From the NCBI GenBank assembly GCA_030149525.1, contig JASBRJ010000178.1, positions 1 through 61,434 on the forward strand: DNA of 61,434 nt, read 5' to 3'. Shown piece after piece: positions 41,762 through 50,755 of the stretch (position 1 is the stretch's first letter; each line of letters opens with the position of its first letter). Source of the stretch: a bacterium. GTDB taxonomy: Bacteria; Vulcanimicrobiota; Xenobia; Xenobiales; JADMJV01. Under the pieces are notes generated by a model. The model worked only from the letters and a program-made list of their open reading frames with translations, did no database searches and was not told the origin of the DNA. The position numbers were made by a program, and so were the translations under genes.

Positions 41762-42949
41762 TTACGCGGGTGAGTCGGAGGCAGGAAGCACAGCCAGATG
41801 TCTCTCTCGGAAATGATCAAGAAGCTCTGCGGTAATGTCATCGATACGAGATGCCTTTGGCGATGCGAAAGCCACTCCCACATGGTAATCGGCGCACCAG
41901 GTCCAGGTGAGTTCCGGCAACTCCCCGACCTTACCCAGTGAGGGCGTCTCTTGCTGAGCCAAGCATTGAACAATCCCGGCCTCGCGATAGTGAAACTTGT
42001 CAAGCTTGTAAGGCTCGTCTGTGACGGCGCAATACTGCAATCGGGCGGACTCTCGATAGAGATCGACCCCGGTGGAGGCGGTGGCTAACTGATCGAGATT
42101 GGAGCCCGGGACTCTGGCGGCTATCTCCAGAAAGTAGATATCTTCGCCCCGGCCCAGAAATTCCACATGATTGACCCCGCTTCGAATCCCCATGGCCTCC
42201 AAGACTCGGCGGTTCAAACGGAGCAAGTCCTGCGCCGTCTTACTTTTTCTGGGCACGGTCTGAGCACAGAAAACGCCTCCGGAATGCCACACGTCGAAAG
42301 GCGGAATCGCGTAACGACCAGGCACTTCCAGCAGAACCTTGCCCTCGTGCACGACGGTGTCTACATGATAGACATCAGCCTCCACGAACTCTTCCATCAG
42401 ATGATAGCTCCGCTTATCGCCTAGACTCTCCCAAAGCTCCCAAACCTCTCGTTCACTCCATAGTTTGTGAATGCGAACGGAGCCTCCGGCCGATCTCGGC
42501 TTGACCATCCAGGGTGCGGTGCTATCCGCCATTAAGCCTGCGATCTGCCTTTTGTTGTTGAAGCCGCAGAATCGAGGTACGGGAATATCGTTTCGGCGAG
42601 CCGCGCATCGCATGGTCAGCTTGTCCCTAACTTTCCGAGTGGTGCCCTCGCACAGCCCCGGCAAAGCCAGGTGGGCCCTGACGGTCGCACAGGTACTCAC
42701 CGCATACTCGTCCAGAGGGGCCACCACATCAAAGTCTCTGTCCTGGTGAAGATAGCTGACAGCGTTGAGGAAATCTCGCCGATGGCGGAAATCGTTGACG
42801 AAGAAAACCTCCTCCACCAGCTCCCGGGGCCAGGGCTTGTCTTGCAGATCCGCCCGGGATAGCAGAACCGTTTGGCAACCCAGTTCCTGAAATGTCTTCA
42901 ACAATCTCTCGCCCTTACAAAAGTGGGCTATCGCGAGTACCTTGACCAT
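41762..42949 (-). CDS. ATP-grasp domain ligase
   Basis: A protein of about 395 residues of the carbamoyl-phosphate-synthase-like ATP-grasp group. It starts 'VKVLAIAHFCKGERLLKTF', a pre-ATP-grasp fold. The ATP-binding part has 'GTTRKVRDKLTMRCAARRND', 'APWMVKPRSAGGSVRIHKLW' and the metal site 'GVNHVEFLGRGEDIYFLEIA' with N-x-R following. Such enzymes join a carboxylate to an amine, for example in peptide-like metabolites. The acceptor is unknown. It is divergent from speA, with 72 bases between, and upstream of the FAD oxidoreductase, which hints at a shared pathway. Confidence 0.85.
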   Translation of the reverse strand: MVKVLAIAHFCKGERLLKTFQELGCQTVLLSRADLQDKPWPRELVEEVFFVNDFRHRRDFLNAVSYLHQDRDFDVVAPLDEYAVSTCATVRAHLALPGLCEGTTRKVRDKLTMRCAARRNDIPVPRFCGFNNKRQIAGLMADSTAPWMVKPRSAGGSVRIHKLWSEREVWELWESLGDKRSYHLMEEFVEADVYHVDTVVHEGKVLLEVPGRYAIPPFDVWHSGGVFCAQTVPRKSKTAQDLLRLNRRVLEAMGIRSGVNHVEFLGRGEDIYFLEIAARVPGSNLDQLATASTGVDLYRESARLQYCAVTDEPYKLDKFHYREAGIVQCLAQQETPSLGKVGELPELTWTWCADYHVGVAFASPKASRIDDITAELLDHFRERHLAVLPASDSPA

Positions 42950-43021
42950 CAGAAGCGATTTCGTATGAGTCTGGTGCGTTCCTTCGAAGGAGAGCAGTGC
43001 TCTCAAGCCTAAACAGGGCCT

Positions 43022-44983
43022 ATGTCTATCGCTTCTGCGCCACCAACATCCAGCTGGACCATTGAGGACAGTGAAGAACTCTACCGTGTGAACGAGTGGG
43101 GTACGCCCTATTTCTCCATCAACACCGACGGCCATGTGACCGTTAGTCCCATGGGGGACCGAGGGGGCTCCCTCGACCTTCACGAACTGGTGGCAGCTCT
43201 CGAGCTACGAAACCTCGCTCTGCCCATCATCATCCGGTTTCCCGATATCCTCGAAGATCGACTGGATCGCCTCAATTCCGCCTTTGCTCAGGCCATTTCC
43301 CGATACCGCTACGGCGGCGTCTATCAGGGAGTCTTCCCCGTAAAGTGCAACCAACAACGCCATTTGGTGGAAAGCATGGTTCGATTCGGTGAGCGGCATG
43401 GCTTTGGTCTGGAAGCCGGCTCAAAACCGGAATTGATGATCGCTTTAGCCCTCTTGAGCACGGCGGGTCCGCCACTCATCTGTAACGGCTACAAGGACCG
43501 AGAATATATCGAGAAGGCTCTCTTGAGCCAGAAAATGGGACATCAAACGCTGATTGTCCTGGAGCAGGCCGAGGAACTGGACCTGGTCCTCGAAGTGGGC
43601 AAAGATCTTGGTATTCAGCCTCAGGTTGGAGTTCGGGCCAAACTGAGCGTCAGAAGTATCGGCCACTGGGGTCAGTCGGTGGGCGATAGAGCCAAGTTCG
43701 GACTCACCATTCCTGAGATTATGGAAGTGGTGAATAAGCTCAAGGCCAACGACCAGCTCGATTGCCTCAAGCTGCTTCACTTCCATATCGGAAGCCAAAT
43801 TTCGTCCATCTCCGTCATCAAGGACGCTCTCCGAGAGGCCTGTCGTCTCTACGTCGAACTGGTGGGCGTGGGAGCCTCCATGGGTTTTCTCGACGTGGGG
43901 GGCGGTCTGGCTGTAGACTACGACGGCTCCAAATCCAATTTCTTCGCCTCCAAGAACTACAGTGTTCAAAACTACGCCAACGACGTGGTGGCAGCCATCA
44001 AAGACGCCTGCAGCGAGGCCGAAGTGGAGCCTCCCACTATTGTGAGCGAGAGCGGTCGAGCTCTGGCCTCCCATCAGTCGATCCTGGTCTTCGACGTTCT
44101 GGGCGCAAGCGATGTTCCCAAGGGTAAACCGTATGAGCCTGTTGAGGAAGACCATCTCGTTCTTCACAATATGTATGAAACACTTCAATCTCTCGGACCG
44201 AGCAACTTCCAGGAGATGTACCACGACGCCCAACAGTTCAAAAAGGAGGCCATCAGTCTCTTCAACTTCGGATATCTCAGTCTGGAACAACGCTCCCGCG
44301 CCGAACGTCTCTATTGGACCATCTGCCGGCGAATTCTAGAAGAAATGAAAGCTCAAGAGCTAGAGACAGAAGAGAAGATCGCCCTGGAAAAAACGCTGGC
44401 CAGCATCTACTACGCCAACCTCTCTATCTTTCGCTCCGCTCCCGACACCTGGGCTATGGATCAGATCTTTCCGATTATGCCGATTCATCGCTTGGACGAA
44501 GAGCCGACGGAGAGAGCCACGCTAGCCGATCTGACATGCGACAGCGACGGCAAACTGGACCGCTTCATCGAAGTGAAGAATGTGAAGAATCTTCTGGAAG
44601 TTCACCCTCTAGAGCCTCAGGACGACGGATTGCGAAAATACAAGCCGTATCACATGGGAATGTTCCTGGCCGGAGCTTACCAAGAGATTATGGGTAACCT
44701 TCACAACCTTTTCGGAGACACCAATGCGGTTCATATCTCCATGACCAAGGGTGGGTACAAAATCGATCATGTGGTCAAGGGGGATACCATCGGTGAAGTC
44801 TTAAGCTACGTCCAATACGAACCTAAAGACCTGGTGGAGAAGTTGAGACAGCGGACGGAGCAGGCACTCAATGAGAAGAAACTCAGCATTGTGGAGTCTC
44901 AGAAGCTCCTGCAAGGTTACGAACAGTCCCTCAACGCTTACACCTACCTTAAGCCGAGCGGGGATGTGTCCAAGAACCCCTAG
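43022..44983 (+). CDS. speA: biosynthetic arginine decarboxylase SpeA
   Basis: A 653-residue PLP enzyme of fold type III, normal SpeA length. It converts arginine to agmatine for putrescine or spermidine synthesis. The PLP Lys is Lys108 in 'GVYQGVFPVKCNQQRHLVES'. Other marks are 'LLHFHIGSQISSISVIKDAL', 'MGFLDVGGGLAVDYDGS' and the C-terminal 'GAYQEIMGNLHNLFGDTNAV'. No agmatinase or agmatine deiminase gene is in the window, so the fate of agmatine is open. The gene stands alone on the plus strand. Confidence 0.97.
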   Translation: MSIASAPPTSSWTIEDSEELYRVNEWGTPYFSINTDGHVTVSPMGDRGGSLDLHELVAALELRNLALPIIIRFPDILEDRLDRLNSAFAQAISRYRYGGVYQGVFPVKCNQQRHLVESMVRFGERHGFGLEAGSKPELMIALALLSTAGPPLICNGYKDREYIEKALLSQKMGHQTLIVLEQAEELDLVLEVGKDLGIQPQVGVRAKLSVRSIGHWGQSVGDRAKFGLTIPEIMEVVNKLKANDQLDCLKLLHFHIGSQISSISVIKDALREACRLYVELVGVGASMGFLDVGGGLAVDYDGSKSNFFASKNYSVQNYANDVVAAIKDACSEAEVEPPTIVSESGRALASHQSILVFDVLGASDVPKGKPYEPVEEDHLVLHNMYETLQSLGPSNFQEMYHDAQQFKKEAISLFNFGYLSLEQRSRAERLYWTICRRILEEMKAQELETEEKIALEKTLASIYYANLSIFRSAPDTWAMDQIFPIMPIHRLDEEPTERATLADLTCDSDGKLDRFIEVKNVKNLLEVHPLEPQDDGLRKYKPYHMGMFLAGAYQEIMGNLHNLFGDTNAVHISMTKGGYKIDHVVKGDTIGEVLSYVQYEPKDLVEKLRQRTEQALNEKKLSIVESQKLLQGYEQSLNAYTYLKPSGDVSKNP

Positions 44984-44991
44984 AAGCCGAC

Positions 44992-45243
44992 CTAGGCCGT
45001 AAAGGAAATAGAGCAGTCCGGCGGTAGAACGACCTCCACCTCAGGTTGCTCTTCCCGGGCTTCTTGACATCCGGGCTTAGGGGTAAACCAGACACAGTGC
45101 TTCCCGGTGGCGGCAAGGACTTCGATGGAAGGCAAATGTTTGCCCTTGAATCCCAGGTAGTTACAACCCATGGGAAACTTCTTGTCCCAGCTCACATAGA
45201 AGTGCCGGCAATTGTGACATTTGGGTGCCTTTTGTTTCGCCAT
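44992..45243 (-). CDS. small Cys-motif protein, conserved unknown
   Basis: An 83-residue protein with 'CHNCRHFYVSWDKKFPMGCN' followed by 'LGFKGKHLPSIEV' and 'GKHCVWF'. Four cysteines arranged C-x2-C ... C ... C suggest a zinc or Fe-S site. I recall this pattern in small uncharacterised proteins of many proteobacteria; the function is not known. The last 20 residues are acidic. It is convergent with speA, eight bases away, and about 45 bases beyond the next prepilin cassette. Confidence 0.75.
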   Translation of the reverse strand: MAKQKAPKCHNCRHFYVSWDKKFPMGCNYLGFKGKHLPSIEVLAATGKHCVWFTPKPGCQEAREEQPEVEVVLPPDCSISFTA

Positions 45244-45289
45244 AGAATCAGCATATCCGGAAAGGTCTTAAGAAACCCTTAAATCCGGG

Positions 45290-47059
45290 TTAAATCTCCT
45301 TCCAAACCACGCGTTCAAGCCGCACCCGAGTCTCTCGGTCGGGGTCGAGGATATGATCGAGAAATTCGGGATTGTAAGTGAAGTTCACATGCCTTGCTTT
45401 GCTGACGATGACCGAACCGGTGCGAGAGACGACCGCCCCCTCGATATGTATGTCGGCCTTCTCCTCCACGGAAAGGTCCACATTCTTGTCGGCCTCGATA
45501 AAAACGTCTTCTTTGGCGTAGACCAGGCCTCGAAAAGCGGTGGTCCCTTCCTCCTGTTGATTGACCACCGTCTGACCGTCCAACCACTTGGCTTTCTGCG
45601 GTCGAATGGTGACCTTGCCCCCCGCATAAACAGAGAGATCGCTTTTTTTATCGGAGTCGACCCTGGCATAAGTGTTGCGAATAGTCACATCGCCCTGAGC
45701 AAGCAGCTTTCCGTTTCCGTCTATTCGACCCTCGATGTAGATGGAGCCCGGTTTGCCGTCTCTGGCTTTGGTGGTGATGGAACCACTGATCGTTTCGCCG
45801 GTGTAGACGTCCGTCTCGGTGGCCTTCGTTTCAGGATCTTGAAAAACGACACTGGGCCAAAACTTGTGGTCGAACGAGGCTATTCCGAAGTCGCCCTCCA
45901 CTTCTAAATTCACATCACTGTTGATCACCACCTGAGGCGGGCCGGCTGCATTACCGAGATCCGGGTCAAGGGAATTGAAGTGGACGGAGACGCCCTTGTC
46001 CAGCTGAAAGGTGGGTTCGAACTGGGCGTGCATCCCTTCCTCCGGGAGATCGCCCCAGACACCGATTTGCCAACTGGACCTATCACCTGGGAGAGCCTTG
46101 GGCATATACCAGAGTTCTCGAACGTTACCGCCGGTGACATTTCCATCGTCGTCCACCGCCCAGTCTCGACGCTCCACAACGGGAACGTTGGCCGTTTCAA
46201 TACCGTTATCTCCCAGATAAGCAACCTCTCTTCGGCCAAACACCAGGATGCCCGACTTAACGGAGACGTTTCGCTTACTAGAGCGCACTTCGTTCAATTG
46301 GAGGTCATGGATGTCGAACCAGGTGTCGGCCTTGGGCATAAATCTACCACCGGTGGCTGAGGAAACTTGATTGATAGCCTTCTCAGTGGAAAGGGATTGA
46401 CTCCCCATTGTGATCCCGTCTTTGGCCCACAACACTCCCCTTTCCGTGGCCGCCTCAGCAGGATTGAATTGAAATCGGCTGATTCCGGGAACATGGATAG
46501 CGCCTTTGGAGCGAACTCTATTTCGGAGTGGGTCTCTGCTGGAGATGGTCAGAGATTCGGCGTCGATCTTGATGTCCTTGGAAGCGATCACTCCGGAATC
46601 GAAGAGAGGCGCGGTGGTCATCATTGCTTCTCGGCGAACTTTGGCCCCGCCACGCTTGCCCGTAATAAGAAGACGGCAATGCCCCTTGGCAACTCCGTCC
46701 ACCGGCGTCTTTCCATCAATATTGTTGCGAATGACGATAACGAACTCCGCACCGGTCTGCTTCACCTTGCCCTCGAGACGGAAGGTCCCTTTGACTTCTT
46801 TTATCTCCAAGTGCGGCTCCAGCGAAATGTCCTTGTTGGCGTCGAAGGCCGATTTGCCGAAGTAGTGATTGCGCTCCAAGCGAAAGAGCGAATAGTCGAA
46901 GGCTGAGCGAGCGGCTTCTGTGGCCGCCACGAAATTGTCGTCGTTCTTGATCAGGGAAAAGTTTTGCTGTTGGATTCGAACAAAACTCCCCAGTAGCATC
47001 ATAAGCACCACGGCGATAACGAGTACCGTTATCAGGGCTATTCCTCGACGTTTCTTCAT
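45290..47059 (-). CDS. PilX-like large minor pilin, cassette B
   Basis: A 589-residue protein with a PilX-type N-terminus: 'KKRRGIALITVLVIAVVLMM' then 'NFVAATEAARSAFDYSLFRL'. The passenger is beta-rich with repeated units: 'SGVIASKDIKIDAESLTISS', 'GSIYIEGRIDGNGKLLAQGD', 'GLVYAKEDVFIEADKNVDLS' and 'ADIHIEGAVVSRTGSVIVSK'. These echo the GLIYA-type unit in cassette A. It would be anchored in the membrane and carried to the tip of a pilus-like fibre. It is last in the cassette, 10 bases after PilW-like. Confidence 0.82.
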   Translation of the reverse strand: MKKRRGIALITVLVIAVVLMMLLGSFVRIQQQNFSLIKNDDNFVAATEAARSAFDYSLFRLERNHYFGKSAFDANKDISLEPHLEIKEVKGTFRLEGKVKQTGAEFVIVIRNNIDGKTPVDGVAKGHCRLLITGKRGGAKVRREAMMTTAPLFDSGVIASKDIKIDAESLTISSRDPLRNRVRSKGAIHVPGISRFQFNPAEAATERGVLWAKDGITMGSQSLSTEKAINQVSSATGGRFMPKADTWFDIHDLQLNEVRSSKRNVSVKSGILVFGRREVAYLGDNGIETANVPVVERRDWAVDDDGNVTGGNVRELWYMPKALPGDRSSWQIGVWGDLPEEGMHAQFEPTFQLDKGVSVHFNSLDPDLGNAAGPPQVVINSDVNLEVEGDFGIASFDHKFWPSVVFQDPETKATETDVYTGETISGSITTKARDGKPGSIYIEGRIDGNGKLLAQGDVTIRNTYARVDSDKKSDLSVYAGGKVTIRPQKAKWLDGQTVVNQQEEGTTAFRGLVYAKEDVFIEADKNVDLSVEEKADIHIEGAVVSRTGSVIVSKARHVNFTYNPEFLDHILDPDRETRVRLERVVWKEI

Positions 47060-47069
47060 TGTCTCACCT

Positions 47070-47753
47070 TCATATTTCCGGATAACTGTTCATGGGCGAA
47101 ATTTCAAACCGGGCTTCCAGAGAGTCTTGGACTCTCTGCTCGGAAGTCATTCGCTTGACTCCATCCTTGTTAAGCCTGACCGTCAATCTCAGCAGCCGTT
47201 TGTAGGGGTCGATTTCCACTCCAAAAGATCGCAGTTGATAGCAAAGCGTGGAGACTCTTAAGGCTACCTCCTGTTGCACGGGGTCGCTCGTCATGTAACT
47301 GGAGAGATCCCCCAGAGGAACCAGCGGATAGTAGCTCCCTTTGGCATTTCGGCTCCGCTGAATCTCCAGCCGATGCAGCCGGCCTTTATCCTCCCCATCG
47401 GCATAAAAGAGAATCCAACGATTCCATTTCGGCAGTTCCGTCCCAACCTCGAAGTTTGAGGGGTCTGCCCAATTGGCAAGACCCGCCACGGCCAATCCGT
47501 CGCGCTCCACTTTGCCGTCGGATGTTGTGACCTCTCTTTGTCGATCCGAGGCTGAAAGGAAGTGGGTTAGGCGCAAGTCTCTTTGAATGACTCGGGTCGC
47601 TCTTTGCAGCTCCCCAACCGCTCCGGACTCACTCACGGCTCGGGAAAAACCTCTGGTTCCCATGCGAAACAGAAGGAAGACCCCTCCCATGACAAATCCC
47701 ATGAGGGCGCAGACCACGATCACCTCCAGGAGCGAAAAGCCACGACGAATCAT
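47070..47753 (-). CDS. PilW-like minor prepilin, cassette B
   Basis: A 227-residue prepilin with a very short leader, 'MIRRGFSLLEVIVVCALMGF', the classic G-F-S-L-L-E class III signal. After the helix comes 'GELQRATRVIQRDLRLTHFL', typical of PilW/GspJ, then a beta-rich domain. It overlaps the PilV-like gene by four bases (ATGA), so translation is coupled. Confidence 0.9.
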   Translation of the reverse strand: MIRRGFSLLEVIVVCALMGFVMGGVFLLFRMGTRGFSRAVSESGAVGELQRATRVIQRDLRLTHFLSASDRQREVTTSDGKVERDGLAVAGLANWADPSNFEVGTELPKWNRWILFYADGEDKGRLHRLEIQRSRNAKGSYYPLVPLGDLSSYMTSDPVQQEVALRVSTLCYQLRSFGVEIDPYKRLLRLTVRLNKDGVKRMTSEQRVQDSLEARFEISPMNSYPEI

Positions 47754-48190
47754 TGACGAATATAGACCGTTCTGCTGGTCTCAGTGCTGAGCCGACCTAA
47801 TCCTTGACGCTTTTTGCCCCACCACGAGACCGAGACCGTTATATCATACAGATTGCCCAGGTAGATTTTCGGGTCGGCATCGGTGACCTTGCCCACCGTT
47901 ATGGTCGTGGTGAACTCCGTTTCGGTCTGGTCGTTGTTGGTGCTGAGCTTGTCACTAATGGAGGCTGTTCCCGTGCTGCCACTCAGCCCGAACCCCCAGT
48001 CCGGAGGACCTTGCCGGGCAGCCTTATCTAGTGCGGACTGAGCGAGAAGATGGGCTGCGGTCCTATCGGTGTTTTTCGTCGAAGCCGACAGAAGCTTGGT
48101 AAAAACACCGATGACGGCAAGAGAAATAACGGTCAAAAGCCCCAGCGCCATGACGATTTCGGACAACGTTAATCCCTTGTTTTTGCTCAT
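47750..48190 (-). CDS. PilV-like minor prepilin, cassette B
   Basis: A 146-residue prepilin: leader 'MSKNKG' then 'LTLSEIVMALGLLTVISLAV' with Glu at +5. The stretch 'DRTAAHLLAQSALDKAARQG' after the helix is typical of PilV/GspI-like minor pilins. AGAGGGG before the ATG is a good ribosome site. It opens the cassette. The 90 bases upstream hold no gene and probably the promoter. Confidence 0.88.
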   Translation of the reverse strand: MSKNKGLTLSEIVMALGLLTVISLAVIGVFTKLLSASTKNTDRTAAHLLAQSALDKAARQGPPDWGFGLSGSTGTASISDKLSTNNDQTETEFTTTITVGKVTDADPKIYLGNLYDITVSVSWWGKKRQGLGRLSTETSRTVYIRQ

Positions 48191-48280
48191 CCCCTCTTAT
48201 CATAGCGCGATAATGTGGACTCTGAATGGAGTTTTCTATACAGTTCTGTAAACAAGTTGATACAAAGTTGTTAACAAACC

Positions 48281-49504
48281 TCAAAAACCACAAAAACCGT
48301 CACTCACTTCTTGCAGAGCGTCGGAGACCACATTCACGGTTCCGGTGTTGAGAGCCGTGAGTTGGCTGAACTGCTCCACTTGGAAAAGCGCCGCAGAACG
48401 TTCGAAGCGGTAAACATCGTCGTTTCGATTCCCACTGATATCCATGCACATGGCCGAGGTTCCGGCGGCCCGAGCATCCACGGAGAAGCCGGCCTGGTTA
48501 TTGGTGAAAACGCTGCTGAACAATCCAGCTGTGAGTGAGCCTGAGGAGCCCGCGTCCAGCAGAAGCCCACTTTGCGTGTTGTTGCGAAATTCGGTGAACG
48601 CCACTTCGAGAGTGAGCGATTGGGAACCGCTGAGAACCGCTCTCAGACCACCTCCGTTCCCCGAAACAACATTGTCTTCAAAGAGCCAACTTCCCCGAGC
48701 ACCATCGAGATTGACCGCGTAGGATGTCGCATTAAGAAGATCGCACTGGGAGATTTCTCCACCGGCCCGACCACGCCCATCCACGCAGTTCACACCGGGA
48801 CCGCGAATCTCAAGCCCTCTCACCACACAGTTGTCGCCCATGATGACCGGTCCTTGTATGGCGGGTCTGACCACGCTCTGAGCGCTGACGGTTTGGAAAC
48901 CTGCTCCCACCAGAGTCTGACCGGAGAGCATGGTCAAACTGCCGGGATAGCTCCCGGTGCCCGGTCTGACCACAACGGTCCCGTTCACTCCCGCTGCGTT
49001 GAGTGCCGCCTGGATGGTGGCGAACGGGGCACCGGAAATACCGTTGCCGGTAGCATCGTTGCCGGTCGAACTATCCACCACAAACCCCTGGGCCGGCGGC
49101 TCGTTCACTGCTATGACCACGTTACCGGTGGATGTCCCGAAATCGTCCTCCAGGACGTAGTCGAAGAAATCCGTCCCGGTAAAGTTCTGAGGAGGTGTGT
49201 AGGTGAAAGAACCGTCATCTCTTCCCACGATAGTTCCACCGGAAGCGGTTTGGGAGGGGAAGCGAATTTCAAAGTCACAACAAAAAAAGTCGTTGGCCAG
49301 AACCCCGTTAGCATCTCCCACGCTCAGCGCTTGATTCTGGAAAGTACTGTAGTTGTCGTCGAAGGCGATGAGATCGGGAGCCACGTCGTCGAAAAAAGGG
49401 TCACCGAAGAAGATATCGCCTCCTCCCCCGATGGCCGGACCGCATCCCGTGGCTAGGATGGCGACCAAACATAAACCCAAGCTTTGATGTAAGAAACTCT
49501 TCAC
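48281..49504 (-). CDS. lipoprotein with Ig-like and beta-helix domains
   Basis: A surface lipoprotein of about 407 residues. GTG 49504, with GAGGAG just upstream, gives a clean lipoprotein signal ending 'LVAILATGCGPAI'. Residues 40-140 form a cadherin-like tandem-repeat domain ('GDANGVLANDFF', 'DGSFTYTPPQNFTGTDFFDY'). Residues 145-380 are a right-handed beta-helix starting 'GISGAPFATIQAALNAAG', with coils like 'NCVVRGLEIRGPGVNCVDGR'. Probably an adhesin or polysaccharide-binding protein. It lies between the second and third minor-pilin cassettes. Confidence 0.82.
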   Translation of the reverse strand: MKSFLHQSLGLCLVAILATGCGPAIGGGGDIFFGDPFFDDVAPDLIAFDDNYSTFQNQALSVGDANGVLANDFFCCDFEIRFPSQTASGGTIVGRDDGSFTYTPPQNFTGTDFFDYVLEDDFGTSTGNVVIAVNEPPAQGFVVDSSTGNDATGNGISGAPFATIQAALNAAGVNGTVVVRPGTGSYPGSLTMLSGQTLVGAGFQTVSAQSVVRPAIQGPVIMGDNCVVRGLEIRGPGVNCVDGRGRAGGEISQCDLLNATSYAVNLDGARGSWLFEDNVVSGNGGGLRAVLSGSQSLTLEVAFTEFRNNTQSGLLLDAGSSGSLTAGLFSSVFTNNQAGFSVDARAAGTSAMCMDISGNRNDDVYRFERSAALFQVEQFSQLTALNTGTVNVVSDALQEVSDGFCGF

Positions 49505-49586
49505 GGCACTCCTCACCGGTAGCCTAGTGGTTTTGCCGACCCGCCGCATGACACTTGCTGACAAGGGGGCCGGAAGTCCATAGTCT

Positions 49587-50663
49587 TTATTGAGCCTCCT
49601 GGGGAGGCTCCGGGAGTTCGGTTGTCAGGCCGCGCTTCTCGCGACGCTCACGCCACAACTGACGAGCCAGGCCCTGCAGATCGGCGACTTTGTCGCTCTC
49701 ATCCATAATCTCCACGCCGATGACGGTCTCCAGGATATCCTCCAGAGTGATGAGCCCTGTGACAGTACCGTAGGAATCGGTCACAAGAGCAAAGTGGAGT
49801 CCTTCTTTCAGGAAGTGTCGCATGAGTTCGTCGAGATTGTCACTCCCCCGAACTCTTTCCACCTCGCGTCGAAAGTTGCCCAGGGCCCAATCCTCCCGGG
49901 AAGTGAGGGCCCCTCGCAGAACTTCCGAGCGGATGACAATCCCCGTAATGTCGTCTCGATTCTCTCCGAAGATGGGTATCCGGGAGTACGGATTGTCGTC
50001 GATGGAGGCGACGAATTTGTCCAGATCCGTTGTGTCGGGGAGCATAAACATGACCGAGCGAGGAGTCATAATGTCTTTCCCCTTCATTTCAGCCAGGCGA
50101 AGAACGTTCTTGACCACGTTACTCTCCTCTATGGCAAGCTCACCTTCCTCTTCTCCCATGGCAGCGGCGGCCAAAAGAACCTCTCGATGCCTGGGCTTGC
50201 CATGGGCTCCCCCAAAAGTAATGAGCCGGGTGATAAACCCGCAGAGCCAAACCAGCGGAAAGAGAAGCTTTTCCAATAGGGGAAGAAAATGAGCCGTGGG
50301 TTTGGCGAAGAAGAGAGCGTATTTCGCTCCCAGAGTCTTGGGGATGATCTCCGTGAAGATCAAAATGGCCAGAGTGAGGCCTCCCGCAAAAACGGCTTCT
50401 CCGTTGTCATTGTAGAGAGTCGAATACTGCGCACCCGCACCAGCTGCTCCCATGGTGTGGGCGATGGTATTCAGAGTGAGGATGGCTGACAGAGGTCGGT
50501 CCACGTCTTCCTTGAGTTCGGCCATCTTGTCGGCCCACTTTTCGCCTCGTTGCCTGGCCGCGTGAACGGAGGACGAGTTGACGGAAAGCAAAGTTGCCTC
50601 TAGAAGACTGCAAAGAAACGAAAATCCGAGTGCTATTAAAACGTATGTAATCAGAAGTGCCAC
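49587..50663 (-). CDS. CNNM/CorC-type membrane protein with CBS pair
   Basis: A protein of about 358 residues. Residues 1-150 are the DUF21/CNNM membrane domain, with 'LEATLLSVNSSSVHAARQRG' and 'ILIFTEIIPKTLGAKYAL'. Residues 185-320 carry two CBS motifs, seen as 'IMTPRSVMFMLP' and 'VTDSYGTVTGLITLEDILE'. Relatives are linked to magnesium or cobalt efflux and to nucleotide sensing by the CBS pair. The CorC_HlyC C-terminal domain is absent. GTG 50663 with AGGAAG upstream is the likely start; an ATG 19 codons earlier is open. Confidence 0.9.
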   Translation of the reverse strand: MALLITYVLIALGFSFLCSLLEATLLSVNSSSVHAARQRGEKWADKMAELKEDVDRPLSAILTLNTIAHTMGAAGAGAQYSTLYNDNGEAVFAGGLTLAILIFTEIIPKTLGAKYALFFAKPTAHFLPLLEKLLFPLVWLCGFITRLITFGGAHGKPRHREVLLAAAAMGEEEGELAIEESNVVKNVLRLAEMKGKDIMTPRSVMFMLPDTTDLDKFVASIDDNPYSRIPIFGENRDDITGIVIRSEVLRGALTSREDWALGNFRREVERVRGSDNLDELMRHFLKEGLHFALVTDSYGTVTGLITLEDILETVIGVEIMDESDKVADLQGLARQLWRERREKRGLTTELPEPPQEAQ

Positions 50664-50755
50664 GAGAGCATCTTCCTGACCCACAACAAGCTCCCCTTGG
50701 AAATGACGAAGGAGAGGCATGGGAACCTCTCCTTCACCTCATCGAGGCCTTGGTC

